DNA from: Capronia americana
Taxonomy: Eukaryota; Ascomycota; Eurotiomycetes; Chaetothyriales; Herpotrichiellaceae
Direction of reading: 5' to 3'
NCBI GenBank assembly: GCA_016110215.1
Contig: JADWQD010000006.1
Coordinates: 868,001-932,000 of the forward strand
DNA length: 64,000 nucleotides
This document shows positions 1 to 10,751 of the stretch, piece after piece. Below the pieces are notes generated by a model. The model was not told where the DNA came from. It saw only the letters and a list, made by a program, of their open reading frames with translations, and ran no database searches. Position 1 is the stretch's first letter; every line of letters starts with the position of its first letter. The translations under genes were made by a program, and so were the position numbers.

Positions 1-695
1 ATCCACTTGCCCAGTGAGTTGGCGTCGAAGACACTGCCGAGTAAGATGATGGGCAACTCCGTAGGATCCCAATGCTTGATGGAGTAGCCTACCGGGATGC
101 CTGCACGGATTGCGTCCTGCTCGGTTGCCTGTGTCGCAGGTCGCGACTTGGGCTTGGGTGATGGTTTGCTGGTGGTGGACGCACGTCGAGCCCTCGAGCG
201 CTTCGGCTGTTCTTCAACTATCTGCTCCTGCCCATAGTAAAAGTACGTGTCAGTGCTTGGCTTCCTCGCATGCTTTGTCTTTGTCTTCGGTTCCCGGTAG
301 ACATAGGTTGGCTGCGCTCCTGCATATTCAGCATCTCCGTCGTAGATGTAGACGGGCTGATTCTGCTTGCGCGATGATGAACGGGTATGGTATCTTGAGC
401 TTGGAAAGGTGCTATAGCTCTCTTGCTTGCGGGTCTTGACCCTTGCCTCACTCACATAGATCTCCTCCCGCGGTACATACTGGACGTTGGGGTCATAGTA
501 TGGTGGTGGCGAGCCTGCGGGTGAATACCAGCCTCCGACTCTGGGACTCGGGTTGTAACTGGCTTTTCGAGTGTGCTTCTTCGGTGTATCGTACTGCGGC
601 GCGTAGTGGACATACTCGCCGCTGCTGTATGGTGACGTGTTGCTTCCGTAGTACTTCGTGTAGTGCGACGGCGGCACGCCGTAATGGAAACTCAT
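1..695 (-). CDS. Conserved fungal protein of unknown function, 5' part only
   Basis: An open frame on the minus strand starts at the ATG at 693-695 (context CCAACATGAG) and runs off the left edge without a stop, giving about 231 residues. The N-terminal 150 residues are low-complexity, rich in Tyr, Pro, Ser and basic residues (repeated YY, SSSRK, PKPK), as in a disordered cytosolic or nuclear region. After that the sequence becomes ordered, ending in WDPTELPIILLGSVFDANSL followed by GKW. From memory, a WDPTE.PI.LLGSVFDANSLGKW segment is widely conserved in ascomycete hypothetical proteins; I know of no assigned function. No intron is needed in the visible part. The rest of the gene lies outside the window. 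The frame is well supported by its length without stops and by this conserved segment; the function is not known. Confidence 0.75.
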   Translation of the reverse strand, partial: MSFHYGVPPSHYTKYYGSNTSPYSSGEYVHYAPQYDTPKKHTRKASYNPSPRVGGWYSPAGSPPPYYDPNVQYVPREEIYVSEARVKTRKQESYSTFPSSRYHTRSSSRKQNQPVYIYDGDAEYAGAQPTYVYREPKTKTKHARKPSTDTYFYYGQEQIVEEQPKRSRARRASTTSKPSPKPKSRPATQATEQDAIRAGIPVGYSIKHWDPTELPIILLGSVFDANSLGKW

Positions 696-3600
696 GTTGG
701 ACCCCGGTCGATGGACTTCGTGCCGACTATGCACTTCACTCTCCTCACTCCTGCCCCTGTCTTCAGCAGTCCTCCCCTCGATCTGGGTCTATGTCTGTCT
801 GTCCTGGTCGTGTACCGTGTTGTCGCGAAAAAAGGTGAGTCGGGAAGATGTTGGACTGGCTGAATATCATAGCGTGGTTGGCCTCGAGAGGTGGTTGGGG
901 TTGGTTTGAATTGAGTCTAACGACTCAATTTTGCGCGGTGAGGCGAGTAAGCTTCTGGGCTGCAGTGTGCAGTCTTTGCAATGACGCGAAAGTGCGATGT
1001 GAAGAGGGGAAAGAGTAGAAAAACTCGATGGCTGGTAAAAGTGGTGGAGGGTATATGTTCGATCCTGCACACCAGGCGCCAGTGTGGATTCCTGGTACAG
1101 GGGATCGCGGAGCAAGCCACCCGGATATGAGTCGACTTTCGCGATGAGTCGACGCGGGTCTGATGGAGAGAAGGCTGGCTATCTTGGAATCTTGGGACTT
1201 TGAATCCGTGTCCGCGCGTCTGACGCGGCTGAATCTTTGCTGGTTCGGTGCTAGACTAGTCTAGAAACTGGTAGACGGGTCTGGGACCAGCTGGAGCCAA
1301 AAGGTTCGAGGTGGCCAATAAGCTGCGGCAGCGGACCTGTTCAAAAGATCGTGGTAGGAAAGGAAATTTGACGGCAAGCGGAAGGAGATCAGGGGAACCA
1401 GCGTTGAAAAAGGATTTTGGGAGGGAAGTCGGTGGTTCAAGTGTGAGTGGGTGCCCTTTTAGTTTCGGTATGGAATGGTTGAAGTGACAAAGAGTGCAAG
1501 TGGATGCGGCGGATGGCTTGACGGAATCAACGCTAAGGCTGGCCCATGCCTGAGCGTGCGCGTCAGGGATGCAGGGTTGAGGAGAGACCCCTGGCAAACT
1601 GGACAAAGAGGTGCCGGCGTTGGTGGAAACGAGGGAGGAGAAGAGACGGAAAATGGGTCGGTACAGGTAAGATACAGTATTGGTAATACGAAAGGGAGAT
1701 GGTAAGAGGGAGTGAAATCGCCAAGTACTTGTAGTTGACTGCCTGACTGGACTGTCCGTCACAGTGACGGAGATAACAGCTGTGATGTGCGATTGATCGT
1801 AGCCTAATCAGTTCTATCCCTCGCTTTGGCCGCTGATTAAACAATATAGACGATGATGGAAGCGCCAGTGATGGCAGTGGCGGTTGAGGGGAACACGCAG
1901 AGCGATTTGAGAGCAATGGCCGCGGATGATGGTCGCTCCGAGGGCTCGGTTCTCTCTTTAAGCACGAATCTATGACGCCGGGCGTTGGGAGAGTGCTCCG
2001 GCTTACCTGATCCTGCCGTTCGTTTAACCAAGTTGGACAAGCAAAGCCATGCCTGAAGCCTCACAGCTAGGCTTCACTGCCACTGGACACTTGTTCAAGC
2101 AGCGCCCAAGCCCGTGCACTCGTCTTCATTCTGGAAGGTCTCGGGGCCAGATCGAAATCACGACAGGCATGCCCATTGCGCTCGTTTTCGGGTATGCTCC
2201 ACGACAAGAATCGGAGTCAACGGAGGCTGCGCCGCCTCTGTGCATCGTCAGCTTACTCTTCGTCATACCCACCGCAATCGCCCTGGCTCCATCGCCAATC
2301 ACTACAGTAGAAATACTGCGAGTTACTCAAATGTCGCTGCGTATTCCTTCATCCGGTCCGTTCTCGGCGAGCACTCCCAGCTCCATGGCCTCATAAATAG
2401 CATCAATAGGATGCGAATGTCCACAGTGCCCTACCTTCATCGCTATGTGGAATCTATCCACTTCAAGGAAGAATTTATTGTGTACACAATAGATTGACCA
2501 ATATCCGACTATGCCTCGACAGCTGCTGGTCGGATTCGGAATTGGGGCTATGGGTTCTATCAATTGATACTCGGCCCTCAGAGACGCAGACTGAACACTT
2601 TCCTCGCGTTGGGCTTAGGATCAGCTCTGTAAAAAATACCTTGTTGTCTGGTGGATAACACGTTTCAACCTATCTAGTTCAATTGACAACCTTCTGGTGA
2701 AAGAAACTGTTGCTCACTTTGCCCCCTAGGATGACTTGCTCACCTCAAAAACCTGTGCATCTGAGCCCTCGGTCGTGAACCGTGTAAACCATTCAAGCTG
2801 AAGGGTTTCGCTCTTAACCTGTTTGGCAGACCACATCAGCCAATCATTCTTCGTACCAGCACCAACAATGATTCTCAGCTAGACGATCGACTGGGCAAGC
2901 TGAAAATCTCGGATCATATCCAATCAGACCATGAATATGCACGATGGAGCCTCGTCAGGCTGTCAGGTGCATCGGTTTCATCGTGCTTTTGAGCTGAATG
3001 TCGGAAGTACCTCTGGTGCCGGAGCCATCTTCCTGCTGCAGTCGCTGATAGCTTCCGGGTCGAAAGAAGGATATGGAGCACAGGAGGAGGGAGTCACCTG
3101 CGCCTCGAAGCCATCGATTTGTACTGGCCACGTCAAAAGGGAGACCATCGCGATACTTCGGACTAATGGTGCTTGAGGTTGTGTGGCCCTTCAGCTCTGC
3201 AGCTGACACATCGCTCTTAGCCCTGTCCATGCGGTCAATTTTTCAATATTAGCCATCAAAACGGTAGGTCATGGTTGAAGCAGACATGCTCTCGGCCTCG
3301 ATCTCGACCGGTCGTCAAGCGCATCAAACAAATGACCTCGAACCCAAAAAGCGATGGGTAGGTGATCCCAAGCCTTTCTGTTTGCTTGTCAGTCAACGCC
3401 AATCGTCTCACGACGTTACTCATTCGTTAGTGCCATCTACTCCGTGAGAACGGCTCGAATGTGACCTGTCCTGAGCCATTGGGGTCCATCAATACTCGAC
3501 CGGTATTGTATCTGTGGTATTGGAAACCGTCCTGAATTTTACCTTACCTTTGGCCATGGACAATCGGGTAGTAAAGCTCACAGTGCTTTGATTAATTTGG

Positions 3601-6414
3601 CTGTGTGTTGTAGTGGTGCCAGCGCATGCCAGGTCCATTGGGAACGTTCGCCTTGGCGCTCGGTTGGGCAGCATCACCCTCTCGGTCAACCACTCCAGTG
3701 CCTGCTTTCCTTACCGCCTCACCAGACTCGCTTCAGGTGCTGCATTCGAAGCGTACAACTCTCTTCCTATTGATCGAATCTGCTGAGAATGAGGCGATCG
3801 AGACAAGTCGCGTGGCTCGGATTCCGAGGCAGCTTCGCCCCGATCCGCTGCTGCATGACTTCACCTTGGGTATACACTCGTTGTTGGGACTCGGGCCCTA
3901 AGCAGTATCGTCATAGATGACTGTGTCAAGAGCAACAAGCCACTCAAGACTGATGAGGCGGAGTTTCTACCTGCAAAGATTTGGATATTTTGAAACTATC
4001 CATTTCTCAAGATTCAATCACCTTCAGATGTTCAAGGCTAGGTCCGTTGGGTCGCAGGCTCTGAGCCAAAGTGGAACGCTTCACGAATGGAACAAGAACG
4101 CCATTTTGCTGTTTATTTTTATGACTCAACTTTGGTTGTTGAACAATCCTAACGATGGGTCCAGGGCGCGACAAGATGTCACAGCCCAGTTTGCCCCGAT
4201 TGATTTGCACCAGCGAAGCAATCCCAAGTGCATGGTTACCGGGTGAGGGAGGTATTCGACGTCCAAGCAAGCGCCTACTCGAATGCCCGTCCACCAATGC
4301 GAGATATTCGGGTGGTGTTCACCTTGCAGTCCTGATGCGGTGTCTGCCTTGTATTGCTCCCTATTCTCAAGCGGCACGATCAACCCGGCCTCTCTTTTCC
4401 GGTGGTGATGATGGCTGACGCTCAAGGTATGAAGGCGCGTCTTCGACTGAATACGGGAGTGAGTCACACTTTGCAATCGTTGTTACGAGTGCACTCCGTA
4501 AATGACATACACGAACAAGCGTGGTGACAAGAGTCAAAACCGGGAAAGCAAAACATTGTCACTGTTTGTGCAAGCGCAAGGCTAGATCAACGAGGCTTTG
4601 GCTGGCGCCTGGACCCCCTGCAAACAATGGGGATTGCAAATTGCGATCGCTCAACAAGACCCCTGTGTGGGAGGGGTGGCAATTTCTTTCCCCCGCCGCC
4701 ACGTTTGGCACCGGCGCTGACAGCCTGACACCACCGGCGGACGCATGGGCCACCGAAGGATGAGGAGTGCTCAAGGCTGGAGACCCTGCCCAAAGGCTCA
4801 GAACCATCACCGGCGCCAATGCCAGCGAAACGCCATGTTTCGAAATTTGATTGAGAACCATTGTGGCTGCCAAGTTCCAGGAAAACTTGGCACTGATTAC
4901 ACCTTGAAATCGAATAGCCCGACTCGAGAGTGTTATGTTCAAGACTCAAGAGTTGTCTTTTTCCAATTGCAGTTGTCCAACACAGTGTTTGTTCTTGGGC
5001 GAAACGATGTCTCTGTTGTCTCTAAACGAATTTGTGGAGATTCTATCCGGCTTTATGCCCATGCCACAATATATCAGCCGGGACCCTCTTCAAAGCTGTG
5101 ATGTCTTCACCAGGGCGATCCATTACCTGGGACCCCACGAGTTGACCGGTTGAATCAAGAGGCGGGTCGGGTCCACGATTTGTACTAGGCTTGAGCAAGA
5201 GTTCTAGGGCTGGTGAATTGGGTCCTTGGCAAAAGAAAAATATAACCCTGAGCAAAACGGTCGCAAAGACACAATCCTGTGTGCACCGACTTTCCACTTT
5301 GTCTTGGTCTTGGTCTCGGCCTCGTAGGCTTTCTCAACGAGCATAGTGCCCGCCGAGACGGATCGCCTCTCCATAGCCTTGTGAGAGAGCATTTGAGCAG
5401 ATAGAAGGATGTCCATGGCCACGACCTGGCTAGGACGATTTCCACCAATTGAGTCCACCAGTTCCTCCTACTGTGAGCTCTAATCTCAGTGGTCAGGAGC
5501 TCTACCGGGGGTGTGCGCCAGCCCTGTCTGCGTCCTGCAAAGATAAGAGGGTCACACCCGAAGGATGTCTTCTGCTCCCACTTGAAAGGTGGATGCTGCT
5601 TGTGCTTCTACTCTGTACTGTGTACTCGTATGCTGCCACACCCGTAGCCACTGCACAGCATGGCATCGGGTCTGGAATAGCCTCGTTCGTGTCCCGCTTT
5701 TGAAAAGCTAGGAATGGGAGCGAGGGGAACAAGGGGAAGCATCTCTCCGGAAGCCATTCTTGCAGCTAATTGAGGGTCGCCCGCGCAGTCATCGATCCAA
5801 TTAAAGCAAACATACTAGTACTCGTACACATCCGCACTTTAGAGGCAACGATTGTCCCCCCAAATGCATCTCCCGAGCCATCCCACTTGCGCCCCAGATT
5901 CAAGGACTGCCGACTGGCTCAAGTCGCTATCGCTGATTATGCTTCAGCAGCGTTCATTGGCTTCAATGTTGCCCCTCCCGCACGCTTAAACCCTTCTCTC
6001 CAGGTTCTCGTACTCGTAGCACGCCCTCGAAGCCTTCCGTTATGACGGCGTTCCCCTTCTCTGCATTGTAGATCGTTTCTTGGTGGACATTCAGATTGAT
6101 GGTGACCGCTACTGTTTCGTCGAATCGATCTCCTCTTGTTTCCTTCCTTCCTGCATCTCAACAGCTCGACACAGTAAGCAATCTACCCTTGCGCGATCGC
6201 TCCACGCCGAATCTCACCTACCGAGACTGCAACCACTCGACCTTGACTCTCTCGTCTCACGTCTCTCAACTTGACATATTACCCGGGATGCAGATCTTAT
6301 GGGATTCGCCACCGTTCGAATCGGATTAAGTTGAGATCTCAAAAGCCCACAAATGACGTCTAAGCCGCGCGAACTGTCAGCTTCCACGTTGTGATCGAGA
6401 TCGCTGCTATAAGC
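696..6414. other. 5.7-kb region without a supportable gene
   Basis: No frame here has the length, composition or recognisable motif of a real gene; the longest open stretches (for example 1256-1762 minus) have a random-looking composition and start at non-ATG codons. The left end should hold the promoter of the partial gene at 1-695. The right end (about 5700-6414) is pyrimidine-rich and probably holds promoter and 5' leader of the Zn2Cys6 gene. Two perfect palindromes stand out: 14 bp at 1251-1264 (CTAGACTAGTCTAG) and 16 bp at 2476-2491 (TATTGTGTACACAATA). I see no transposon ends and no strongly AT-rich block of the kind left by repeat-induced point mutation. Confidence 0.55.
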
Positions 6415-8952
6415 ATGTCAGCGCCGCAGGCTGAGGCTCAACAGACAACTGCTGCCGTGTCGCCAAATGCAAATGTTGGAAATCCCCCGCGCAAGAGGAG
6501 GAAGCGCGCGCCTGCTGCTGGAGCAGCGGCTGACTGCTTCACCTGCGCCAGTCGCTCGGTCAAGTGCGATCGAGGGAGACCGTACTGCTCCCAATGCTTG
6601 GAGGATGGCAAGGATTGTGCTGGTTATAAGACGCAATTGATCTGGGGCAATGGAGTTGCAAGCAGAGGCAAGCTTCGGGGCCTGTCACTACCGGTTGCAG
6701 GCACTCAGAAACTCCCGACGCCGATTTTCTCGTCCAAAACCAAGAGAAGACCGTCGCAGCAACAGCCGCCAGCTCATCTGCCCCAGCTGCAGCAGCCCAT
6801 CGCTCCCTCTGAAGCACCGACTGCTCCCGCCCCTCTTCTGTCTCCAGCTTCGGCCACTGGCAGCAACCATACCTTTCAATACGAGCAATCACATCCTCCA
6901 CCGCCAGTCACAAGTCCCTACCCAAACACGAACACGGCATGGGTCGCGCCAACAACAGCCACCACAGTGAAGATGGAGCCGATGGAACATACATATCATA
7001 CCCCTTCGTCCGCGAGCATAACGTCTTCTCACCACGGCGCCCCATTGAGCGCTGGTTTAAGACCCGATACTGCTTTTGGTGGGACTGACAGGTTATCGCC
7101 AACATCATACTCTGCTCCGAGTCCAGAGTCTGCATACTTCAGACGCGTGTTGAGCCACAGCGCGTCAAATGTTTCAGCTCTGCTACCAGCTTATCCCGTC
7201 TTGCCTAGACTCCATTCTCCCTTTGATCTGGGGTTTCCTGATCACGGACAGTTTCCTCCGTATCACAGGCAGGATGAGTCGTACGTCCGCGACGATTCTT
7301 ATGCCCAAGCGCCTCCACTACAGCAGATGGAGCCAGCAATCCACCACGGGGTCTCGCAGTTTGTCGATGAGGAGGTGGAAGAGATTCCACGAAATGCGTA
7401 TGAGGACGAATGTGCCATCGACGAGGATGAATCTGTCATTGGCTTTCCACAATTATCGCTCAATGGCTACAAGTTATCGCTCACACCTTTTACAACTACC
7501 GGGTCGATAGGGGCAACCCCACGGATGCAGTATCTTATAAATTATTACGCCGAGGTCATCTCTCCTGTCATTGTCGCCTTTGATGGTCCTTCAAATCCTT
7601 ATCGAACACAAATCCTGAGACTAGCCGCGAAAAGCGAGACGCTTCAACACGCTATAGCTGCACTTGCTGCCAGTAACCTGCGGCAGCGGCGAGAAACCGG
7701 GCTGTCTACGGGCAAGACCGATCCTGCAAGGCGCTCATCTATGGCGCATCTAACTCTGACGCACGAGCCGTGGCATGAGACAGGCTTGTTGAGTCCGCAA
7801 GAGCAAGCACGAGAGGAGTCCCTTCATAAAAGCGTGGCGATCCAATCGCTGAACAAGCAACTTGCCAACCCTCTTCTGCGAAAGGATGATTCGACGCTGG
7901 CGACATTGTTGATCCTGTGTCTATTCCATATCTGTGACTCGGGCGTGGCCAAATTTCAAACCCAATTCGCCGGTGTTAAGAAGCTCCTTTCTCTGCGCAA
8001 AGATGACCCAGCCTTCAACACCAAGGAAGCAAAGTGGTTTACCAGAATGTTCACTTGGTTCGACGCGATGACTGCAACCGTCAATGATCGCGAGGGCCAA
8101 CTTCAGGGCTATCATCTTGATGTGTCCGCGCTCTCTGACGAGGAATGGGCGTTGGAGAATCTCGCTGGTTGCGATGGCCAACTGTTCAAGACGATTGCCA
8201 AATTGGGCAGGCTGAACGTGCTGAGCCAGGGGAAGTCTGTGGAAGAGACGGCTACCATTGTTTCCCGCCCGCCTCCTCAAGTGTCTTTGGCACCAAACGT
8301 TGACTACAGCAAGTTTGATGGAAACGGTTGGATGCGCTTAATTGAGGACGAGGACCTGTTTACGAGCAGATCGGCAGTCCCTGATGTTAAGGCACATTTT
8401 TGGCGAGAATGGCGGGAAATTCGACAAGCCTTGATGACCTGGAATCTCAACGCATCCGTGTTTGATTCTTCCAGCCCGGAAGCGCCCTACCTCTCGTACG
8501 AACAGCGCATTGATCTGGAAAACATATCCGAGTCGTTTAGATATTCCGCACTGCTGTACACGGAGCGGTTGGCCAACCCCAGTGTGCCTAGCACAGACCC
8601 CGGTATTCGGAATTGGGTGCAAGAGTGCCTCAAGTACATCAAAGCCGTCAAGTCCGATGTGTACCTTCTCTGGCCATTGTTCATCACCGGCAGCGAATGT
8701 GTTGACGATGAGGATCGCGAAGTGATACGCGAGCGATGTCTGGATATTCAGAAAGACAGCGGCTTCCTGAATAACAAGAGCTGTTTGGAGCTTTTGGAGA
8801 AAGTCTGGCGCAACTATGATGAGAAGGCGCGGAAAAGCCCCGATAGCAGGATGGAGGCTGAGTTGAATGAACATGAAAACGAGGAGACTGGGTTCCGGTT
8901 TGCCAGGGTTATGAAGCTGGAAAATAATGAGGGCGAGTATATTGTTGTTTGA
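6415..8952 (+). CDS. Zn2Cys6 (fungal binuclear zinc cluster) transcription factor, 845 aa
   Basis: Intronless frame of 845 residues. The frame also has an upstream GTG at 6391, but the first ATG is at 6415 and is preferred. Residues 41-68 form a complete zinc cluster with cysteines at 41, 44, 51, 58, 61 and 68 (C-x2-C-x6-C-x6-C-x2-C-x6-C), preceded by a basic patch RKRRKR at 26-31 that probably serves as nuclear localisation signal and DNA contact. The residues after the cluster (GVASRGKLRGLSLPV) are typical of a conserved fungal subgroup. A disordered Pro/Gln/Ser-rich linker (about 110-300) and an acidic stretch (about 320-350) precede a helical C-terminal region of the Fungal_trans_2 type (from about 380). 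The family acts as sequence-specific regulators in the nucleus; targets cannot be read from the sequence. It has no obvious functional neighbour, so pathway-specific control is not implied. Family confidence is high; the biological role is unknown. Confidence 0.93.
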   Translation: MSAPQAEAQQTTAAVSPNANVGNPPRKRRKRAPAAGAAADCFTCASRSVKCDRGRPYCSQCLEDGKDCAGYKTQLIWGNGVASRGKLRGLSLPVAGTQKLPTPIFSSKTKRRPSQQQPPAHLPQLQQPIAPSEAPTAPAPLLSPASATGSNHTFQYEQSHPPPPVTSPYPNTNTAWVAPTTATTVKMEPMEHTYHTPSSASITSSHHGAPLSAGLRPDTAFGGTDRLSPTSYSAPSPESAYFRRVLSHSASNVSALLPAYPVLPRLHSPFDLGFPDHGQFPPYHRQDESYVRDDSYAQAPPLQQMEPAIHHGVSQFVDEEVEEIPRNAYEDECAIDEDESVIGFPQLSLNGYKLSLTPFTTTGSIGATPRMQYLINYYAEVISPVIVAFDGPSNPYRTQILRLAAKSETLQHAIAALAASNLRQRRETGLSTGKTDPARRSSMAHLTLTHEPWHETGLLSPQEQAREESLHKSVAIQSLNKQLANPLLRKDDSTLATLLILCLFHICDSGVAKFQTQFAGVKKLLSLRKDDPAFNTKEAKWFTRMFTWFDAMTATVNDREGQLQGYHLDVSALSDEEWALENLAGCDGQLFKTIAKLGRLNVLSQGKSVEETATIVSRPPPQVSLAPNVDYSKFDGNGWMRLIEDEDLFTSRSAVPDVKAHFWREWREIRQALMTWNLNASVFDSSSPEAPYLSYEQRIDLENISESFRYSALLYTERLANPSVPSTDPGIRNWVQECLKYIKAVKSDVYLLWPLFITGSECVDDEDREVIRERCLDIQKDSGFLNNKSCLELLEKVWRNYDEKARKSPDSRMEAELNEHENEETGFRFARVMKLENNEGEYIVV

Positions 8953-9312
8953 ACGCGGCCAAACAATTCCATTTTGGATACGAAACGGTTCGGAAATACT
9001 ACGGGCACGATGTGAATGATTGGAATGTCTATACGGAAACACTGTACAATAGGCCAAAAGGATCAGATGGACTCTTTGGTTACTCATAGTGATACTCACT
9101 CTGATGGAACTCTCTTATAGCTAACCGCCTGAGAAATGTGTGTATGTGTACACTACGGACCTACCAGCGGAGCAGCGCGACTCCTCATTGGCTGCTTTCT
9201 ACCAGAACTCATGTTGACACTTCAGCTTCTGCAGTCATTCTCTTCCATCCAGTTTATTGCGACATTTGCATTTTCTTGCTCCTGCTACATATTAGTAACA
9301 GCCTGCTCCGCT

Positions 9313-9352
9313 TCGCCGGCGCACTGATCCGGTCGCCGGCGCACTGATCCGG
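9313..9352. repeat. Two-copy 20-bp tandem repeat just upstream of the XAP5 start
   Basis: The 20-bp unit TCGCCGGCGCACTGATCCGG occurs twice without interruption (9313-9332 and 9333-9352), ending 9 bp before the ATG at 9362. It lies in the 5' leader or core promoter of the XAP5 homologue. Each unit contains the palindrome GCCGGC. Confidence 0.9.
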
Positions 9353-9361
9353 ACGCCGACA

Positions 9362-10531
9362 ATGGCCTCGAATCCGCCGTCCGGGACCTCGACACCTCGG
9401 TTCGCGTCCCAAACCGCTTCTGCAGAGGATTTACTCAAGTCCCAAACTGTCGGTCTCGTGAACCTTGCAGACTTTCGCAAGCGACGAGCGGATGTGCTGG
9501 AACTGAAAGAAAAGGAAGCCAGGGAGGGCACAAGGACACCAGACAGTGACGGGTGAGCCAGAAGTCCTCCAAAGCAGGCAGTAGAGCGGGGCTAATTTAC
9601 AAAGCACAGTGCGGTGACAGGTCGAACGGAGCAAGGCGGACCGCCGAAGAAGAAGTTCAAAAAGAAGGCCGCTGGCAAAGGGCTGCTATCGTTCGGAGGC
9701 GACGATGATGAGAATGATGATGGTGGAACTACTCTCCCACCAGCAGCCCCCCGAAGCTCGAGAACATCAGCCGAACCATCGCCTGACCCTGGCGCAGACA
9801 TCAGGAGGAAGTTAACGCCGAACCCAAATTCGAGCCTGCCTGTACCTCGCGCCCTGACGAAGGCAGCACTGGCAGCTGAGGCGCTCGACCGAGAGAAGCT
9901 ACGCAAAGAATTTTTGGAGATACAAGAACGGGTGAAGGAGACGGAGATCGAGATACCCTTTGTGTTCTACGATGCAGGCGCGAACATCCCTGGTGGCAGC
10001 GTCAAGGTGAAGAAAGGAGACCACGTATGGCTGTTCCTGGAACGATGCAGAAAGGTCGGTGCCGAACTTGGTGTAGCAGGGGCAGACGGAAGCGGCTCGA
10101 CCGTCCAGAAAAAGAGCAGAGAAGACTCGAGAAAGCAATGGGCCCGAGTGGGCGTTGATGACTTGATGCTCGTGAAAGGCGAAGTCATTGTGCCCCACCA
10201 CTACGAGTTCTACTATTTCATCGCGAATAAGGTTCCTGACCCTAGTCGGGAGGGAAAGTTATTGTTCGAATACGCCGGAACAGCGGATATCAAGAAAGAC
10301 TCTACCAATGATGGGGCTCTACTGAGGGTTCCCGGCCAAAAGAGAGAAGAGCTGGAGGGCCACAATGATGATCCCCTCCTCACAAAGGTGGTGGATAGGA
10401 GGTGGTATGAAAAAAACAAGCACATCTATCCAGCAAGTGTGTGGAAGGAGTATAAGGCCGGGAAGGAGTTTGAAGAGATTGCCAAGGCCGGACGGCGAGA
10501 TGCTCAAGGGAATGCCCTTTTCTTTGGCTGA
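9362..10531 (+). CDS. XAP5/FAM50 family nuclear protein, 370 aa
   Basis: Two exons, 9362-9552 and 9610-10531, join in frame through a 57-nt GT-AG intron with a GCTAATT branch site. The product is 370 aa. The N-terminal third is charged and disordered, with a KKKFKKK basic patch at about 75 and an acidic DDDEND run. The C-terminal two thirds carry the XAP5 domain, including EIPFVFYDAGANIPG, the KGDHVWLFLERCRK segment, VDDLMLVKGEVIVPHHYEFY, and the terminal region with DPLLTKVVDRRWYEKNKHIY. FAM50/XAP5 proteins are conserved nuclear proteins; animal FAM50A is associated with the spliceosome C complex and plant XCT with small-RNA and clock phenotypes. A role in RNA metabolism is therefore likely by homology. 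The gene ends 220 bp before the next gene on the same strand. Confidence 0.95.
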
Positions 10532-10751
10532 GCAAGAGGGACGTGGAATCGAGAACAGCGCCCGAAATAGGCAGGAGCTTTGGTAGGACTGGTTGGAACG
10601 AGCAGGGCGGTATACCCAGGGCGCGCTCCTGCCCAAAGTGAAAGAAGTATTGGCGGCCATTTTCACTCTTCCCTCACCTCATCCTCACTTGCGCCGTCAT
10701 TCACATTCTCTTTCTTCATCATCCAGCCGACCAATGCTCGCCAACCGTTAA

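Noticed and set aside
1256..1762. 168-codon open frame on the minus strand
   Set aside because: Non-ATG start, random composition rich in Ser/Pro/Leu, no motif, and overlapped by other equally long frames.
8338..9099. 253-codon minus-strand frame
   Set aside because: Antisense to the end of the Zn2Cys6 gene, whose own frame has clear domain structure and codon pattern.
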